A stretch of DNA of 64,000 nucleotides from Struthio camelus (lineage: Eukaryota; Chordata; Aves; Struthioniformes; Struthionidae), in the NCBI RefSeq assembly GCF_040807025.1, contig NC_090942.1, positions 193,806,247-193,870,246 of the forward strand, in the 5' to 3' direction. The first letter of the stretch is position 1; each line of letters begins with the position of its first letter. The notes under the pieces were generated by a model. The model saw only the letters and a program-made list of their open reading frames with translations. It did no database searches and was not told the DNA's origin. Both the position numbers and the translations under genes were made by a program. Shown here in pieces: positions 49,684 through 62,721 of the stretch.

Positions 49684-51570
49684 GTTGTGCCGGAGTCCAT
49701 GAAATGCATCAGGACATGGGGTATGTACATAACCTATCTAGACTACAGACGACCTGGCCCAAAATATTAGTGGTATCATGTTCTGTGCCAGTGACCACAA
49801 CAAAATGAGCTAAGTAAAAGAAATACTATCTTTGCTTTAAAGAAGAGACTATTTGCAGTTGATAATGGGCTGTGAGCCTGTTGCTGGTGCTGCCAGTGAT
49901 GGCTGTAACTGAACTGCCATTATCCTGACTGCTGCTGACAGCAATCCCATGGAGCAGAAATGCAGCAGGTCCTATTTACTGATATTTCTGCTGTGAATAA
50001 AGGGGAATTGCCTACCGAGGAGACTCACCAAAAGTGTAGGGACAGCAGAGTCGTTGTCAAACCCCACTTTGGTTGAGAAGAAATGGCTGTTGTTTCAGTA
50101 GCTGCTCTGTGACTCAAGTAATAACACGCTCCGGGCAATTAGTTTTTGGCACATTTATTCACCCAATTTTTCCTCTGTTCTAGGCATGTGGTATGGTATG
50201 GAGTGGTATGGAGGTACATATGTGGTATGGAGTGCACTAGCACTCCAGTTCAGGCAGCCCAGCTCAGTGGGCACACCAGGTCTTGCAGGGATCCTCACAC
50301 AGACTGGAGGCAAATTAGTGGGCCCAGGAGCAACTTGAGAGTGAAGCTGAACATCTCTGCTTTCCTCCTTCCCCCTGACCTCTCAGTGCACCTCCTGCTG
50401 TGACAGGCGGGTTTAGGAGCCTGGAAGCAGCATTAGGAGAAACCAGCAGAACCCAAATTCTCCTGTGTTCACTGAGAGCCCCTGTAGGTCTCCCCTCTGC
50501 TTGCCCCTGGGATAGCTCATCCCGGTTCCTCTGATGGAGCCATCCGCTCTCAGGCCTGTGTGGTAACTGCAGAGGAGGCGAGAGTGAGGAGCTGACCAGA
50601 TGTCACTAAAAGATGCCTTGGCCATACCTAAAACGCCAGGAAGAAGATGGGGGTATGTCGCTGCCAGCGGCCCAGCTCAGCTTTGAGAGGAGAGGAGAGG
50701 CCTGGGATGAGGAGGGAAGAGGTCTACGACACAAGCACAGGCGTGACAGCAGTGTCACCCACCAGCTGTCCCAGGTGGAAACAGGGCTGTCTGGGAGGAC
50801 TTGTGTGGCCAGATCTCCAGTACCCAATGCTATTTGCAACCAGGGCAGCTTGGGCTGTCCATCCAATCTGTCACCATGCATTGAACTGCCACAGAGGCAT
50901 GGCACCCTCCCTGCTTCCTCAGTCATCAACTGAGAGCAGGCACATATTGCAGTTTTCTACCTTGCCTTTGCTGCCCCTGAGGCCTTTGCTGACTATACAG
51001 CAAGGGATAGACAGGCTTATAATATCTTAATAAGCAAGACGTTTTATTTACAAAGCAACCTGCTCCCTGCTATGGAGCTGGAGGGACTCTATAATAAGTC
51101 AAAATAAATATAATGGAGCAAAACAAGTAAGTAATCAGCTTTAATCCTAGCTGTAGAATTATTGGGCAAATTAGTAAATAGAAAATTAGATTATTGTTTT
51201 TTTCTCATTGCTTAAGTTTCTCATGATTCTGCAAAGAGTAATTTTACCTGAGACGCTGTGAAGGGACAAGAGACACAGCAGGGCAGGGACATAGACTGAT
51301 CCTCACACAACTCCGCACCCCACTCACAACCACAGGCACCTGGAATCACTTTGGAAAACGACTTAGAGAAATCCTGGCCTTATATTGTGGAGCACAGATT
51401 CACATTCAGATACCGCAGCAATTTGTGCTTTCTGAATCCTGGGCAAGGATTTCTTTTTTGCTCTAGGTAAATGTCTTCATTTGTGGTAGAATGCCATTTT
51501 AAGCCGGTTATGACATAGGTTTTAGTGGCATCGTCACTGACACCCGTCACTCTTCTCTCTGTTGGGCCAC

Positions 51571-51572
51571 AG
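51571..51572 (+). other. Probable splice acceptor before the CCDC70 coding exon
   Basis: A pyrimidine-rich tract (cactcttctctctgttgggccacag) ends in AG at 51571-51572, 67 bases before the CCDC70 start codon. It suggests a noncoding upstream exon, as expected if the whole CDS sits in the last exon. Confidence 0.5.
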
Positions 51573-51639
51573 GGTGAGACACGCTGGGTTGGGCTTGGCC
51601 TCGGCCCCCTCTGCCAGCGACGAGCGCGTGGGCAAGTCC

Positions 51640-52278
51640 ATGAGCAAGAGCTGCCATTGCCACTGGATGTCCTGCTTTCCTTATTTCAACTCCCGTCAGC
51701 AGAAGCTCATCAAGAAGCTGTGGGCTGAGAAAGCTTTCCGGGAGGAGATTCAAAGTTTTCGGGAGACAATGAGGAGCTTTCGGGAGAAAATCAAGGCCTT
51801 TCGGGAAAAAATCAGAGCTTTCAGGATCGCCATCCAAGCCTTCTGGGAGGAGGAAAAAGCCATCTGGGAGGAGGAAACTGCCTTTCGTGAGGACGAAAAG
51901 GTTTTTCAGGAGGAAGAGAAAGCCTTCTGGAGGGATTATCGTGACTTCTGGAAGGAATACAATGCTTTCTGGAAGAAGGATGAGGATTTCTGGAAAGAGG
52001 ATCAGCTCCTCTGGGAGAAAAACAGGGTCCTTCTGGATGAGGACATCACCCTATGGGCAGAAGAGATAGCCCTGTGGGCAGATGAAAAAGCTCTCCTGGA
52101 AGAGGAGAGAGCTTTATGGAAGGAGGAGGAAGCCCTCCGAGAAGATGAGCAAACTCTCCAGGAGGATGAAATATTTATCTGGGAGGGGGCCTTTGGTCCC
52201 GAGAGAGAACGACTGCTTCTGGCTGTGGCTGTTGTTGCTGAGACGCACAGCCCTGCTGGCTGCAGAGGAAAAGCATAG
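51640..52278 (+). CDS. CCDC70: CCDC70, coiled-coil domain containing protein 70
   Basis: Complete single-exon coding sequence of 212 residues ending in TAG. ATG 51640 is the first ATG in the frame; the open frame upstream begins only at a TTG and overlaps a probable splice acceptor. A second Met is residue 10. A short Cys/Phe-rich N-terminus (1-18) and RQQKLIKKL (19-27) lead into about 22 consecutive seven-residue units (residues 33-186, DNA about 51736-52197). The units shift from FREKIKA type through FWEEEKA/FWKEDED to LWAEEIA/LWADEKA. The C-terminus is ERERLLLAVAVV plus a short tail. Order, length (mammalian protein about 230 residues) and motif match CCDC70, and the position between TMEM272 and (in human) ATP7B agrees. 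By family knowledge it is mainly testis-expressed and possibly secreted; its molecular role is unknown. The start context is weak (t at -3). Long open frames in other phases are shadows of the repeat. Confidence 0.93.
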   Translation: MSKSCHCHWMSCFPYFNSRQQKLIKKLWAEKAFREEIQSFRETMRSFREKIKAFREKIRAFRIAIQAFWEEEKAIWEEETAFREDEKVFQEEEKAFWRDYRDFWKEYNAFWKKDEDFWKEDQLLWEKNRVLLDEDITLWAEEIALWADEKALLEEERALWKEEEALREDEQTLQEDEIFIWEGAFGPERERLLLAVAVVAETHSPAGCRGKA

Positions 52279-52413
52279 CTGGAGAGAAAGAAGGAAAGTA
52301 CAAATTACTCTGCTAGGCTCAGAAACTCACATATACTGACGTGGCTACTTCATTTAACTTGTGCTGTGCTTCAACCAGGTCTCCGAAATAGCAGCTCTCA
52401 TTCCAAAAAACTC

Positions 52414-52419
52414 AATAAA
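52414..52419 (+). terminator. CCDC70 poly(A) signal AATAAA
   Basis: A canonical AATAAA about 135 bases after the CCDC70 stop codon, with GT-rich sequence (ggttttggtttgtgctatttg) about 25-45 bases further downstream. Confidence 0.75.
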
Positions 52420-53690
52420 AACCCTACGGAGTAAATCACAGCAGGGTTTTGGTTTGTGCTATTTGCATTAAGGTGATTGTGCTCGTGTTTTCAGGACATG
52501 GCACTAATCGATGAGAATCTTCTGATCCCCCATATTTAAGAGTCACCGCTAAGACTCCTAGATGGGGAAACCCTTACTGTTTCATCAGGCCAGAGCTCCA
52601 GCCTCCCCTGGATATCACTGCTCTCGGGACCATGATGGGAGCGTTTACTAGCCCCGGTTTACCTCACGCTGCAGCCATCTAGATGAAAGCCTCTCCGACA
52701 TGGGCAGAGGACGTGCAGAGAAGTGGGAAGGACTGAAAAAAGCAACAGCGTGAGGACAAGACGCAAGCCAAAGGGAAAGGTGGCAGTGAGTGATTCCCCC
52801 CTTAAGCAAGGGGGAAATAAATTTAGCAGTGAGAGTGTCTGTGCGTGTAAGTGTAAAAGCAGGAGGAGAGGACACATTCAAGGATTATTTTGGATTTTGT
52901 TTGTGCTATTATTTACCTGCTGAGCTTCTACTGCCAGAGCACTTGGCGCTGTAGCGTACAGAAAATCTCTTACGGAACTTCTTACAGAAAAATCATAGAA
53001 AAATCACTCTGCAACGCAACATGTGGCCAATATCTAGCAATATTTTACGCGATCGGAGCATAGATCCAATGCCTTCTGCTGAGAAAAGCAGCTGGGGCAC
53101 AGAGAAACAGGCTGTTTTCTTGCCTTTCCTTTCTGATGCTCTGTTTTTTCCAAGGAGGAGCTAAACTCACATGTTTCAGATTCTCAGAGGCAGAGCTGTA
53201 AGGGCTGATGTAGAGTTGAATTTATATTTGACCCTCTACATTGAGTAGAGTTGCATCTACATTTGACCCAGGACAGTGGGGGACAAAAGCAGATGTGAGA
53301 AATACTGGTCTCACTCAAATCAACCATTGAATTTTTCTCTGGTGTGGTAGCATTAGTAGCTCATTCCTCTTCGATATGGGATTTTCCCCTGAAAAGGCTC
53401 AAGGGCACGCTGTAAGAAGCCTTTACAATTGCTGCTGAAGAACCTGATAACTTCTGCAACTGTCAGATATATTGAGGCTGTCACTCAAGTCCATCATGCA
53501 AGTTCAGTCCTTTTGGAGCTGCTGGAGGATAAGGCTGGCTGTCCTCTTTAATTATGCTCAAAACAAATTATATGCTATGTCTTTCCTGAAAAATTCATGA
53601 ATATTTTTTGTTCAATGAATAGCTAGCTCATTAAAAAGCCAGCTGACTCAGCCAAGGTAGGAATGTTCTGCAACCTTTGTTATTGTTATT

Positions 53691-53775
53691 CTACTATTAC
53701 CATGTAACCTAGAGATGGAAATGACCTCATAGGCCATTCGATCCCACTTCCTGCAAATGCAGGAGCAGCCCTGCG
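53691..53775 (-). mobile_element. Possible CR1 3' remnant
   Basis: The sequence resembles the 'ttggaagggacctc, gatcatctagtccaacccc, ctgc' end of CR1 in the same orientation as the 37.7 kb copy, but it is diverged and has no tail repeat. Confidence 0.35.
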
Positions 53776-55833
53776 TTAGAGTTTTATCATTAGATACTGT
53801 AGAGGGAAAGAACCTTTCAGAAAACAACAATAGTCAAAAGGTACTTGTCATTTAATATATTTTAATGTCAAAAAAGTCAAGAATTTAACTCAGTTATTCA
53901 GATCCACATGTCAAATTAACATCTATTTATACTAAAATTAGATATAATTTCCCTTATGAAGAACCTGAAGCACATGAAATGCTCTTATGAGAGATCCTCT
54001 TCACTTTTTCTTTCACATGAGAGCAGAGCAGTGCTTCTCTGCCGAGAGTGCTGTCATTATAATGCAAAGTTGTGAAACTTGCACAGTGCAGCACAGAAGA
54101 GCTACAAGTTTAGCTGGAGAAAAGGATATGCCAATGTGCTTTTAGACTGCCGGTAGCTCCCCTGAAAATATTTCACCTGGACTTGCCTGAAGAACTTTAG
54201 ATATTTGAAGCATTGACTCACCAAAACTAGGATGGAAGGATGTGCAGAAGCTGCAAAAGCCACCTGCTCCTCAGAAGCAGCTGCACCTGTAATGCGCTAG
54301 GCAAACGCTTGTCTAAGTTGTTTTATTTCATTTAATTTCCAGTGCTAGAGTTGCACAACCACCACCTCCTTTCTAGGGCTTTACAAGCCTCCTTGTTTTA
54401 ATTTTTCTGTGGTGCCTAAGCTGAATCTCCGTAACTGCAGTTCTGACCTCTTTGACCTTGCAGTTTCACCTGCTGTCCTACCCACAGTAGACATGGAGAA
54501 TAGTCCTTCCTTTCACCCCACTTTTATCCATCTGAAGCCTCTCCACCTAAGTATCCCTTGACTAACCAGCCCTAGCTCCTTCTCTCTTCCTTCGCTTTAG
54601 GCACCTGAAATGTCTCTGTCCTGCCTCCTGGCCCTCCCTCCGGAAGCCTGAAAACCTGGGACTTGGCGGTTTAAGCTGAGCGGAACCGAGGTAACCTGAG
54701 ACTGGAATCAAACTTCTTGTGGTTGCTGTTCAAACACAGAAGCACAAAGAAAACAGCACAACAAGTGGTGTAACCTCACGGTAAACACAGGGATAAAACC
54801 CGAATGCTTGGAAACACGTTCAGTCCAAATAAGCATTATATATTGGCAGTGCAATTCATTTAATTACCCCTGTGTGCTCAGGAAGGTTTTGAAGACTTGG
54901 CAAATCCTGCACAGGGCGGATCTGATAAAAACATGCCTGGAGCAGAAGATTCCCTGCTTTATCCACATGGAAAGTCAGCCCTGGCCTCAGTCACAAGCCA
55001 AGCAGGATCATGATAAATTGAAAATTCATATTTCTAATACTCAAGAGTTTTTTCTTTCATAAGTTTCTGCTCAAGCGATTCTCAGCAGCCTGTTTTCTGC
55101 TCAGGCATGCAATCAAGGTGTAAGTTATGGACAGCAGGTTTGCACCTCTGGAGGTGCCGAGCATCCCAAGGGCAGCACCTCTAGCAGGCGGCTGGCCACG
55201 GCTTCCACGCAGAGCAGTGAAGAGGTTCAGTCACTGGTGCCAACTCAGCATAAAGATTTGAATGGGAGAAAAAAATAGTTCCTGAGCTCACCTGCACGTT
55301 TTTAAAGTAAGTGCAGCGTTGTCATCGAAAAGCATTTTTGACGCATCTGGGAGCAAACGTGGGAGAGGCAGAACATGAAAAATAGTAAAGATTATTATAA
55401 ACCAACTGACGTGTCTGCATGTGTCATCAACTGGATTAAGAAGAGTGACAGAATAAAATTAAATTTACTCAGTACATATATGTGTAGATATATGTATAAA
55501 ATCTCCAACTTTGCATGTCATTCATTAAATAGGCGGAATGTAGAAAAGCGGGGCGGCAGGCTTGTGACTCATGTGAAACTGGAGGTATGGAGAGCTTCCA
55601 GTAACAAATGTAAGTCCTGCTGCTCTGCTAGGAAGTATGGCTGAGTGGTTGAAAAGTCAATGTAGAGGGTACCATTGAAGTTGAAGGAGCAATTAGAGTA
55701 CTGTTACTGACAATGTCAGATTGGGAAAAAATAAGCACACTTTCATCCTTGAGAATCTAAAGAGTTTACTTTGAGTTAAAGAAGAGAGCACCCACTAAAA
55801 AATTATGTTTTTAAACAGTCTTTCAACACTAAT

Positions 55834-55850
55834 TTCTCTCTCTCTCTCTT
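55834..55850 (+). repeat. (CT)n microsatellite
   Basis: A short uninterrupted CT tract followed by T-rich sequence. Confidence 0.85.
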
Positions 55851-56770
55851 TTTTAATTTTCTATTACTTATGTGACTGAATTGTTCCTGATCGTCAAAAT
55901 TTGAGGGCTTTTTTCAATGTTTTAGTCCTGATCCAGTAAATATCCCTCAGTCTGCACTTGCAATCCCTCAGAGCACTTGAAGCGCTCCAAAGCCCCATCT
56001 AAATCCATATTTAAAGTTAAAATGGTGATTCTGCTGCGGCTGGATCACAGGTAGCGTGGGAAGCAGGGAGGGGAGCACTCAGTGGTGGGTGTGAGCACAA
56101 GCACTAGTGCTTTGACAAGGTGGACGAGAAAAGGCAATTCAAGACAGGCACCTGGGGTCTGCAGAAACTGTGGCGGCAGTGTAAATATTAGGAGTTCTTG
56201 AAACAAACCCAGATTATATTTTGGATCATCAGGTCTGCCATACATTATAAATGACGGAGAGCCACCGCCAAGCAAACAACCGATGGCCATCGGCTGCCAA
56301 CTGCCCTCTTGCCGTTTGTGGTCTTTGACTGCAAGTGTCTGTGCGTGTGTGTGTGTGCAAGAAGGGGCATTGAGCCAGTGGGTGCGAGCAGAGCGAGCAA
56401 AATATTATGACCCTCCTCTATTCCTCCGACAGCCCTGTCTCTGGTATTAGCAGCTTTGCTTCTATTACTAACAGCAGGAGCCGTGAATCTAGTGATTTAC
56501 CAAATCACAGCATTAATGCCATGGAAGCAGATGCCCTCAGCATGGGGCCGGGACAACATGCCTGTTATCACATCACCTTCATTCTCATCCCGGACCTCAC
56601 CACAGTATGCCAAAAATTCATTAAGGGCGGTATTTCATTGGGCCAAATGAAAACACAACTATCCATCCTCTAAATTTTCAACCTGAGTTATAACATCATG
56701 TTTTTCTTATCCTACAGAACAGCTTTCTGAGCATTTTGGTGTGGGAGCTTTTCAAGTAGAATTACTGTTG

Positions 56771-56771
<1 letters not shown>

Positions 56772-56810
<39 letters not shown>
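56772..56810 (+). repeat. (TTA)13 microsatellite
   Basis: About thirteen TTA units preceded by TTG units, the longest trinucleotide repeat in the window; probably length-variable. Confidence 0.95.
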
Positions 56811-56816
<6 letters not shown>

Positions 56817-59800
56817 TGTCACATTTCCAGAGCTCTACTTAGATAGACTGAGAAGACTGAAATAGAAATTGGGTTGAAAAGCTGTAATTTGCCTGCTCAC
56901 TCTGCTGGTAAATTTCCATTCATTTGGGGTTTTTTTCTGCCCCCCTGTTCCTAAGGCTCGACCGGTAAACCTGCAGCCCGGCTGCCTTAGCGCAGGCTGG
57001 AGGAAATAAGTAAGAACAAAAGTGAAGTCTCCCTGGAAGCACAGCGGGCGCCTCTTGTGTGAACATGCTCTGTCTGTGCTGGCTCACAAAACAAGCAGCT
57101 TTCTCTGCAGACTCCATAGAAACTTTAAGCTGCAGCCCAAACAGACAAAGTCACACTGAAGCGATTGTTGCCTCATACCTGTTACATATACGCTTAATTT
57201 TTGAAGTGATCTGCATTGGGTTTACATTGTACCAAGAGGCATGGCATTTTCCTCGTCTCGGCAGCACTCAGATTCGCATCTGTGCAGTTTACACCTCAGT
57301 TGTTTAATTTAAAAGACCAGCTCAAACAGTAGTCTAATGGAAAATCATTAATACTGAGAAATAATTGGAAGATGGAGAAGCGATTCGATGAGCCTGACCT
57401 TTCCAGCTGATCAGCAGAGGAGTGATATCTCCCCATGAGCAGACGCAATCAAGGGTTGATAGAGACAGAAGTGATTACCAGGATGGATATAGTGTGAAAT
57501 ATTCATCATTCACAAGCATACGTCGCCCCGAAAGGGAGCAAGACGAGGAGAGGGAATTTGTGTAAACTGATGTTCTTCCTAATGAAGGAGTAAATAACAA
57601 AGCCGCCAACAATCTCTCCAGAGGGAACCATCAGCCCTGCACCAACCCCTCCAAAACCATAACAGAGTACTTTGCACATGAAGTATATTGCCTTCTCGTT
57701 TGCAGATCTCAAAGCACGCGATGCCATTAGTTCATTTACCCCACAGCTCTCCGGAGAGCTGTGCAAAGGACGTTATTGCCATTTTAAAGGGGACAAGAAG
57801 AGCCATGAGGCTAAGCGAGGTCAAGGATGAAAAAGAAACAACGCAGCCCCCTTCCTTTCCAGCTTTCCGTGTCACCCATGAGATTAGCCTGTCAGTGGGA
57901 CTTAAAAAAAAACCACTCCCAGATGATGTCTTTAAAAAACATAGTGACCACTGGGCATCCTAATCTATATCACTGATACACAGCAAATCTCCTTCAGTTC
58001 GTGGCATACGTGTCTCTATCGTTTTTCACTTTTGACCCACCCTGCTCACAATTGTTCATCAAATGGGAACTTAGAGCCAAGCAAAGCTTTCAGCATCACG
58101 GGCCAACACATTCCACCTCGTTATTCCTATGCTTAGAGCAGTAATTACCGCATATCCTTTTTTTCCATTGAAACATGCCAGTTTCTACCACTGACTCTAG
58201 ATAAAGCTTTTTTACTACATTAAAGGGAATTTTCATCACCTGGAATTTTTCTCTTATAAATCCACGGGTGGTAGCTGACTGCAGTCCACACCAGAGTCAT
58301 GATCCATGGCTTTTCCCTTAAGAGTCCCCAAGAGATCCCTGCTTTCCAGGACAGCCTTCCCTGGTCCAGTGTATAGCGTTAACTGTGGCTATATTAAAAT
58401 GCATTTGAACAAACCCATGCTGGACTATTTTTTCATCATTATTTATCTTTCCCCTTACTTTTGCTCCATTCACAGATTTAACCAGTCATGGCTTTATTCG
58501 CACTTCCAAAACTCTTCCAAAACTTCCCAAAGTGTCACTGTGTGCAGGATGCTGGTGCCTCCACCAGGCACCCATCCCCTGTGCTTACCACTGTGTGGCG
58601 GCCCCAGTGGACTCGCCGGCAGATGGTAGAGGACAATATATCCCAGCAGCACCTTACTGCCCACTAGTGCAGTTCCCATGCAGCCTGACACACCTTGGAG
58701 CTACCCCAACGTCCACAGTTAGCCAGCCTTGCCTGGGAGTCACAGCATGGCTCCGGCTTGGTACAAACGGATGGAATGGACCTGCTGCAGGTTTTAATGC
58801 CAAAAGTGGGTCTTTTTGGTGACCTAGTATTTTTAGAACCCAACAACATCTCACAGAATAGCCTTTAAACTAGAAGTTAGAAGTTATCTTGCAGAAAGTC
58901 AAACACATCTGACTGAAGGACAGCAAGGGAGTCTACAATGTCTCTACATACATATCCAAGTATCCTGCTCCACTTGTATCTCCTTTCTCACTTACATTCA
59001 TGACTGACCTGCTGTCACAAGCACTTTCTACTAAGCTGAACATCTGACATCCTCCAGTGGATTTATGCTCCAGCTCTTCTGTGTGGTAAGGACACAGATT
59101 ATGCCAGTGTAACAGGCTGGAAACTGAGGCGCAGAGCGCAGGTCTGTGATACCAGGCGCGTGCTCTGGGAGCACACTAATGCTCTCCTGGAAGCCCAGGT
59201 GCACACCAGTGTCCTTCCCCAGGGCCCAGTTTACACAAGGAGGAAACAGAGATGCTATGAGAGATGCAGAGAGGTCTGGAGGTGCAGGGTATAGCATCAC
59301 AATTGTACTGTAAACCTAACATCTCGATTAAGGTCCAGAGCTTTAGGGGTGGATATGCAGGCACAAATCTCATTAATGCCGCAGAGCGTTAGGGTCCTGC
59401 GTACCTCCAAGGGCCTGGCCTGGGGCAACTGGTGTGATGCTTGGCTGCAGCCACTGTGGAGGCCCCAGAAACAGCAGTAAGAACTGTGTTGTACGCAGCT
59501 GTACGCAGCTCCTAAACTCAAAACTGCCATTTCCAGTGTCTCCCTTTTGAACATTTGGTAACTTCTGACTTACGTATGTGCTTATGTTCTGTTTAATCTT
59601 ACACCTAACATGTCTGCAGCTTGTTCACACGTTACATGCTCACAGTCTTACTGCCAGGAACAGGCCAACGTCTCTGTATGACAGTCAAAACAAGAAGAAT
59701 ACTATTTTTACCCAGTTCTGTTGATAATACACCTCAAATATCATGTGAAACCTGTGGGCTAGGTTTTCTAAAGACCAGCTAGGTCACCACATAGAGAGCT

Positions 59801-61445
59801 TTCCTCCTGCAGGCATCATCACCTTCACCCCTCTGATATGCATGCTGGCAGCAGGAGCAACAAAATTAACCCTCCGGCATCCTCCGAAAGCCTTTTAATT
59901 TCATCTCTGCCACTTCTCCTTGCTGGAGCAGCACAGCCTAGCTCAGCCCCAACCCTTCGCCCTCACAGCAGCAAAATTTGTCTACAGTCCGTGCCTGTAC
60001 CTAGGATTTCCTGATGCATGGCAGCCTGCCTAGAGATTATCATATAATGTCCATTTAGGCGCTGTGAGAAAGACAGAAAAAGTCAAAGTCAGCCAGGCAA
60101 AAACGTTGGTTGGAAAGAGAGGATGTGGCTGGGAAAACCCAAACGGAAAGTAGTCACTGCCAAGACTTTCCTCATAACATGCCTATTTCCTACCAAGTAG
60201 CAAACAATGGCTTGACAGATACATGCAATGTTTAGTTGCTAAAAGGCTTTGTATTTCATGCAGAGATGCTGGACTGCTCAGTTTAAAGCAGGAATGTGAA
60301 ATTATCAGTTCACAACCTCAAGCACAGAAATAATAACTGATGCAGTACATATTGACAATGGTGCATATTTTTAGACTGTCGTAGGCGTTTGCAGTCATTT
60401 TGAAGTGCCTTGATTATTTTTCATGCATTTTTCCAGTAGGAATGAAGATTACTTCCTGTGATGTGATAAAATGACCAAATGACTGTGTTTTCGTCTGAAA
60501 TCAGGACAGATATTTTGTGGCAAGTGCAGTTCTGACGCTGTACAGCTATTTCATCTTCTTGTCTCTCTGAAGGGCCTTTGCCAAAACCCTTTCTTGTGAA
60601 TCTGCCCATTTTGCCAGGCTCTCAAGCGCGGCTGTGCTCCTTGCTGGCTACAGAGAGATTTCAGGCATAGATGTTTAGATGGGGGCATGTTTTCTCCCTG
60701 CACTCCCTGAAGGAATCCTGTCCTTGTGACATATTAATAAATGCTTTAATTACTTTTAAAAAACCCTGAAAAGATAGAAGCAGGAAGAATGTTTCCATGT
60801 GCGGGCCTTCTGTCTAGGAGCTCCAGAGAGGAGAAGTCTCTGGGCCACTCTGATACCAAAAACAGAGACACATTGACAGACCATGGGACTGCCCCAGTCA
60901 AAGGTAGCCTCCTCCTCACATATATGAGTTAGTCTAGAGCAGTGGAGAAAATCAGGCTTTTCAAGGACTCTCTTCATCCTAGTCTAACATAGGTGTCCCA
61001 ACGGGCTACATGAATCCTACACAGTTTCAAATAGCTACAACTTCCATATCGCAGGAAACATCTCCTAACCACTTCATAACTACTAACCAATTTGGTTTTA
61101 GCAGGTAGCAGGCTCTCAGTCACTATAAGGTCAATGTTGAGCAGTTTGGGCCATAACATTGCTTTTCCGCCAGATGCCAGCAGGGCTCAGCAGAGGCAGG
61201 TGCCATCCAACAGCTTTCTTGGGACTGGCATCAAGTTTGTAAGAATATACTTGGACTATAGCTCATCTCTAATCAAAATAGGGCTTGTTAGGAGCACAAG
61301 AGCAAGGGATAACTCTATTATAAACAAGACGATTCTCCTTTATGGAAAAGTGTTTCATGAGCTTCCGTTAAAACTCTGCTTTTCCCCCATCTCTAAATGA
61401 AATATTAAATTCCTCAATGTGAGTATCACGTGCTGTTGTTCTTTG

Positions 61446-61465
61446 ATACCTATATGTATAGGTAT
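61446..61465. repeat. Perfect AT-rich palindrome
   Basis: atacctata (61446-61454) and tataggtat (61457-61465) are exact reverse complements separated by TG, followed by alternating purine-pyrimidine (cacatgtgttcgtacgtatgtg). Confidence 0.9.
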
Positions 61466-62688
61466 ATTCACATGTGTTCGTACGTATGTGTGAATGGGTG
61501 TCGCTGGGCATATATTCACACGCACAATGAGACTCAGACCTGCCTGAGGCCACATATACTATAGAATAAGCTTTTCGCTCAGAGGTCAACTCTAATGGTT
61601 CTAAAAGCCGCGTGAAATTTCTAGTGCCTTCTCCTGCAGCGCTTCTTGGGGCCTGAAGCTTGCTTCATTTGACAAGGGAATTCATGAGATATGAGGGGGA
61701 AAAAACAAACAGCCAGCTTTTTAGTAAAATCAACATGTTCTTAAAAACAATCATGCATGCCCTGGGTACCCATGCAAAGCTTGCTCTCCACACTGACCAC
61801 TTGATGTTTATTCTGGCTGGTGCCTAATAAGCCCTGGCCTTTAGGAAAGTGATGTTTAAGGTTACTAGAGGAAGAGTTTGAGTCTCTACAGTGGTCTGTA
61901 CAGAGCACCCTGGCACCACCAAGATGTAAATGTGCCTGTGCACAAGGTTACGGCACTGCATCTCACTAAATTGTAATTTGATGGGTCAGAGAGGCATGGT
62001 GGATCATTAAACTTGGACCTACATCCATAGTCTGTCGGTCCATCTCATCCGTGGCTATCATCGGCCAAACGGCTGTCAGGAGCATGATTCTGCTCACTTC
62101 TGTCAAGGAAGTTTTATTGATATGAGGGAAATGTGCCCTGCAATTTTTGGAAAGTGCTTGGACTATTCCCTTGAAAATAATATGTTGTGCCCATAGGAAC
62201 ACCTTCAAGACGTGTTTTATTTTTTCCCTTTGAGACTCATACTAGACTTTAAAATCAGTTAGCTGTGACTTAACAACTGGGAACGCAAAAGGCAGAGTCA
62301 TGTAATTGCTCTCCTCGAACAATGTGTGTGTGCATAATGCCAAGGTATTCTGTGCATGAGGTGTTGCTAATATTTTTAGATGTCTATCCCTTTTTGGAGA
62401 TAGATTCCTGGAAGAGGAGGGTGAGTGGTGGGGGCAGCAAGGCAGCTGGCACTGGGAGAGGGGTTGGGGTGGAAGGTGAGGAGGGCGGAAGGGGAGGGTG
62501 GGAAAGTCCTGGCTAGAGTGAGGGGAGCTCATGGGAGGGTGGCTCAGAGCAGTGACCTCTGCATTTGCAGCTCCTGGCCCGCATGGCACTGCTGGAGGAT
62601 GTTGCCAGCCCTTTGCACTCTCCCTAGCTGTTGTGCAGCCCCATCTCCCCGCTCCTGAGGGGACCCTTGAACACTGCCACCTTGTTCG

Positions 62689-62721
62689 TGGGGATGGTGT
62701 GGGGATGGCGTGGGGATGGTC
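62689..62721 (+). repeat. 3 x 11-bp tandem repeat
   Basis: Three adjacent copies of gtggggatggY. The G-runs make it a possible two-tier G-quadruplex former. Confidence 0.85.

Larger units (their letters stand above)
38479..51572. other. Intergenic DNA upstream of CCDC70
   Basis: No supported gene; a noncoding first exon of CCDC70 may lie here. Contents include a diverged local duplication (43463-43679), a strong G-quadruplex motif (44878-44903), a MIR-like remnant (about 45195-45330), a CA repeat (45414-45453), TATG-rich tandem sequence (41385-41480 and 50183-50245) and a perfect 13-base hairpin (49648-49683). The longer open frames (163 codons at 40317, 165 at 41603, 149 at 49003) show no domain or exon structure. 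Confidence 0.6.

Noticed and set aside
51562-51639. N-terminal extension of CCDC70 from 51562
   Set aside because: The frame opens at TTG, not ATG, and crosses a probable splice acceptor at 51571-51572; the first ATG is 51640.
51887-52339. Two plus-strand basic frames overlapping CCDC70 (Arg/Lys/Ser-rich)
   Set aside because: They are out-of-phase shadows of the 21-base repeat in CCDC70.
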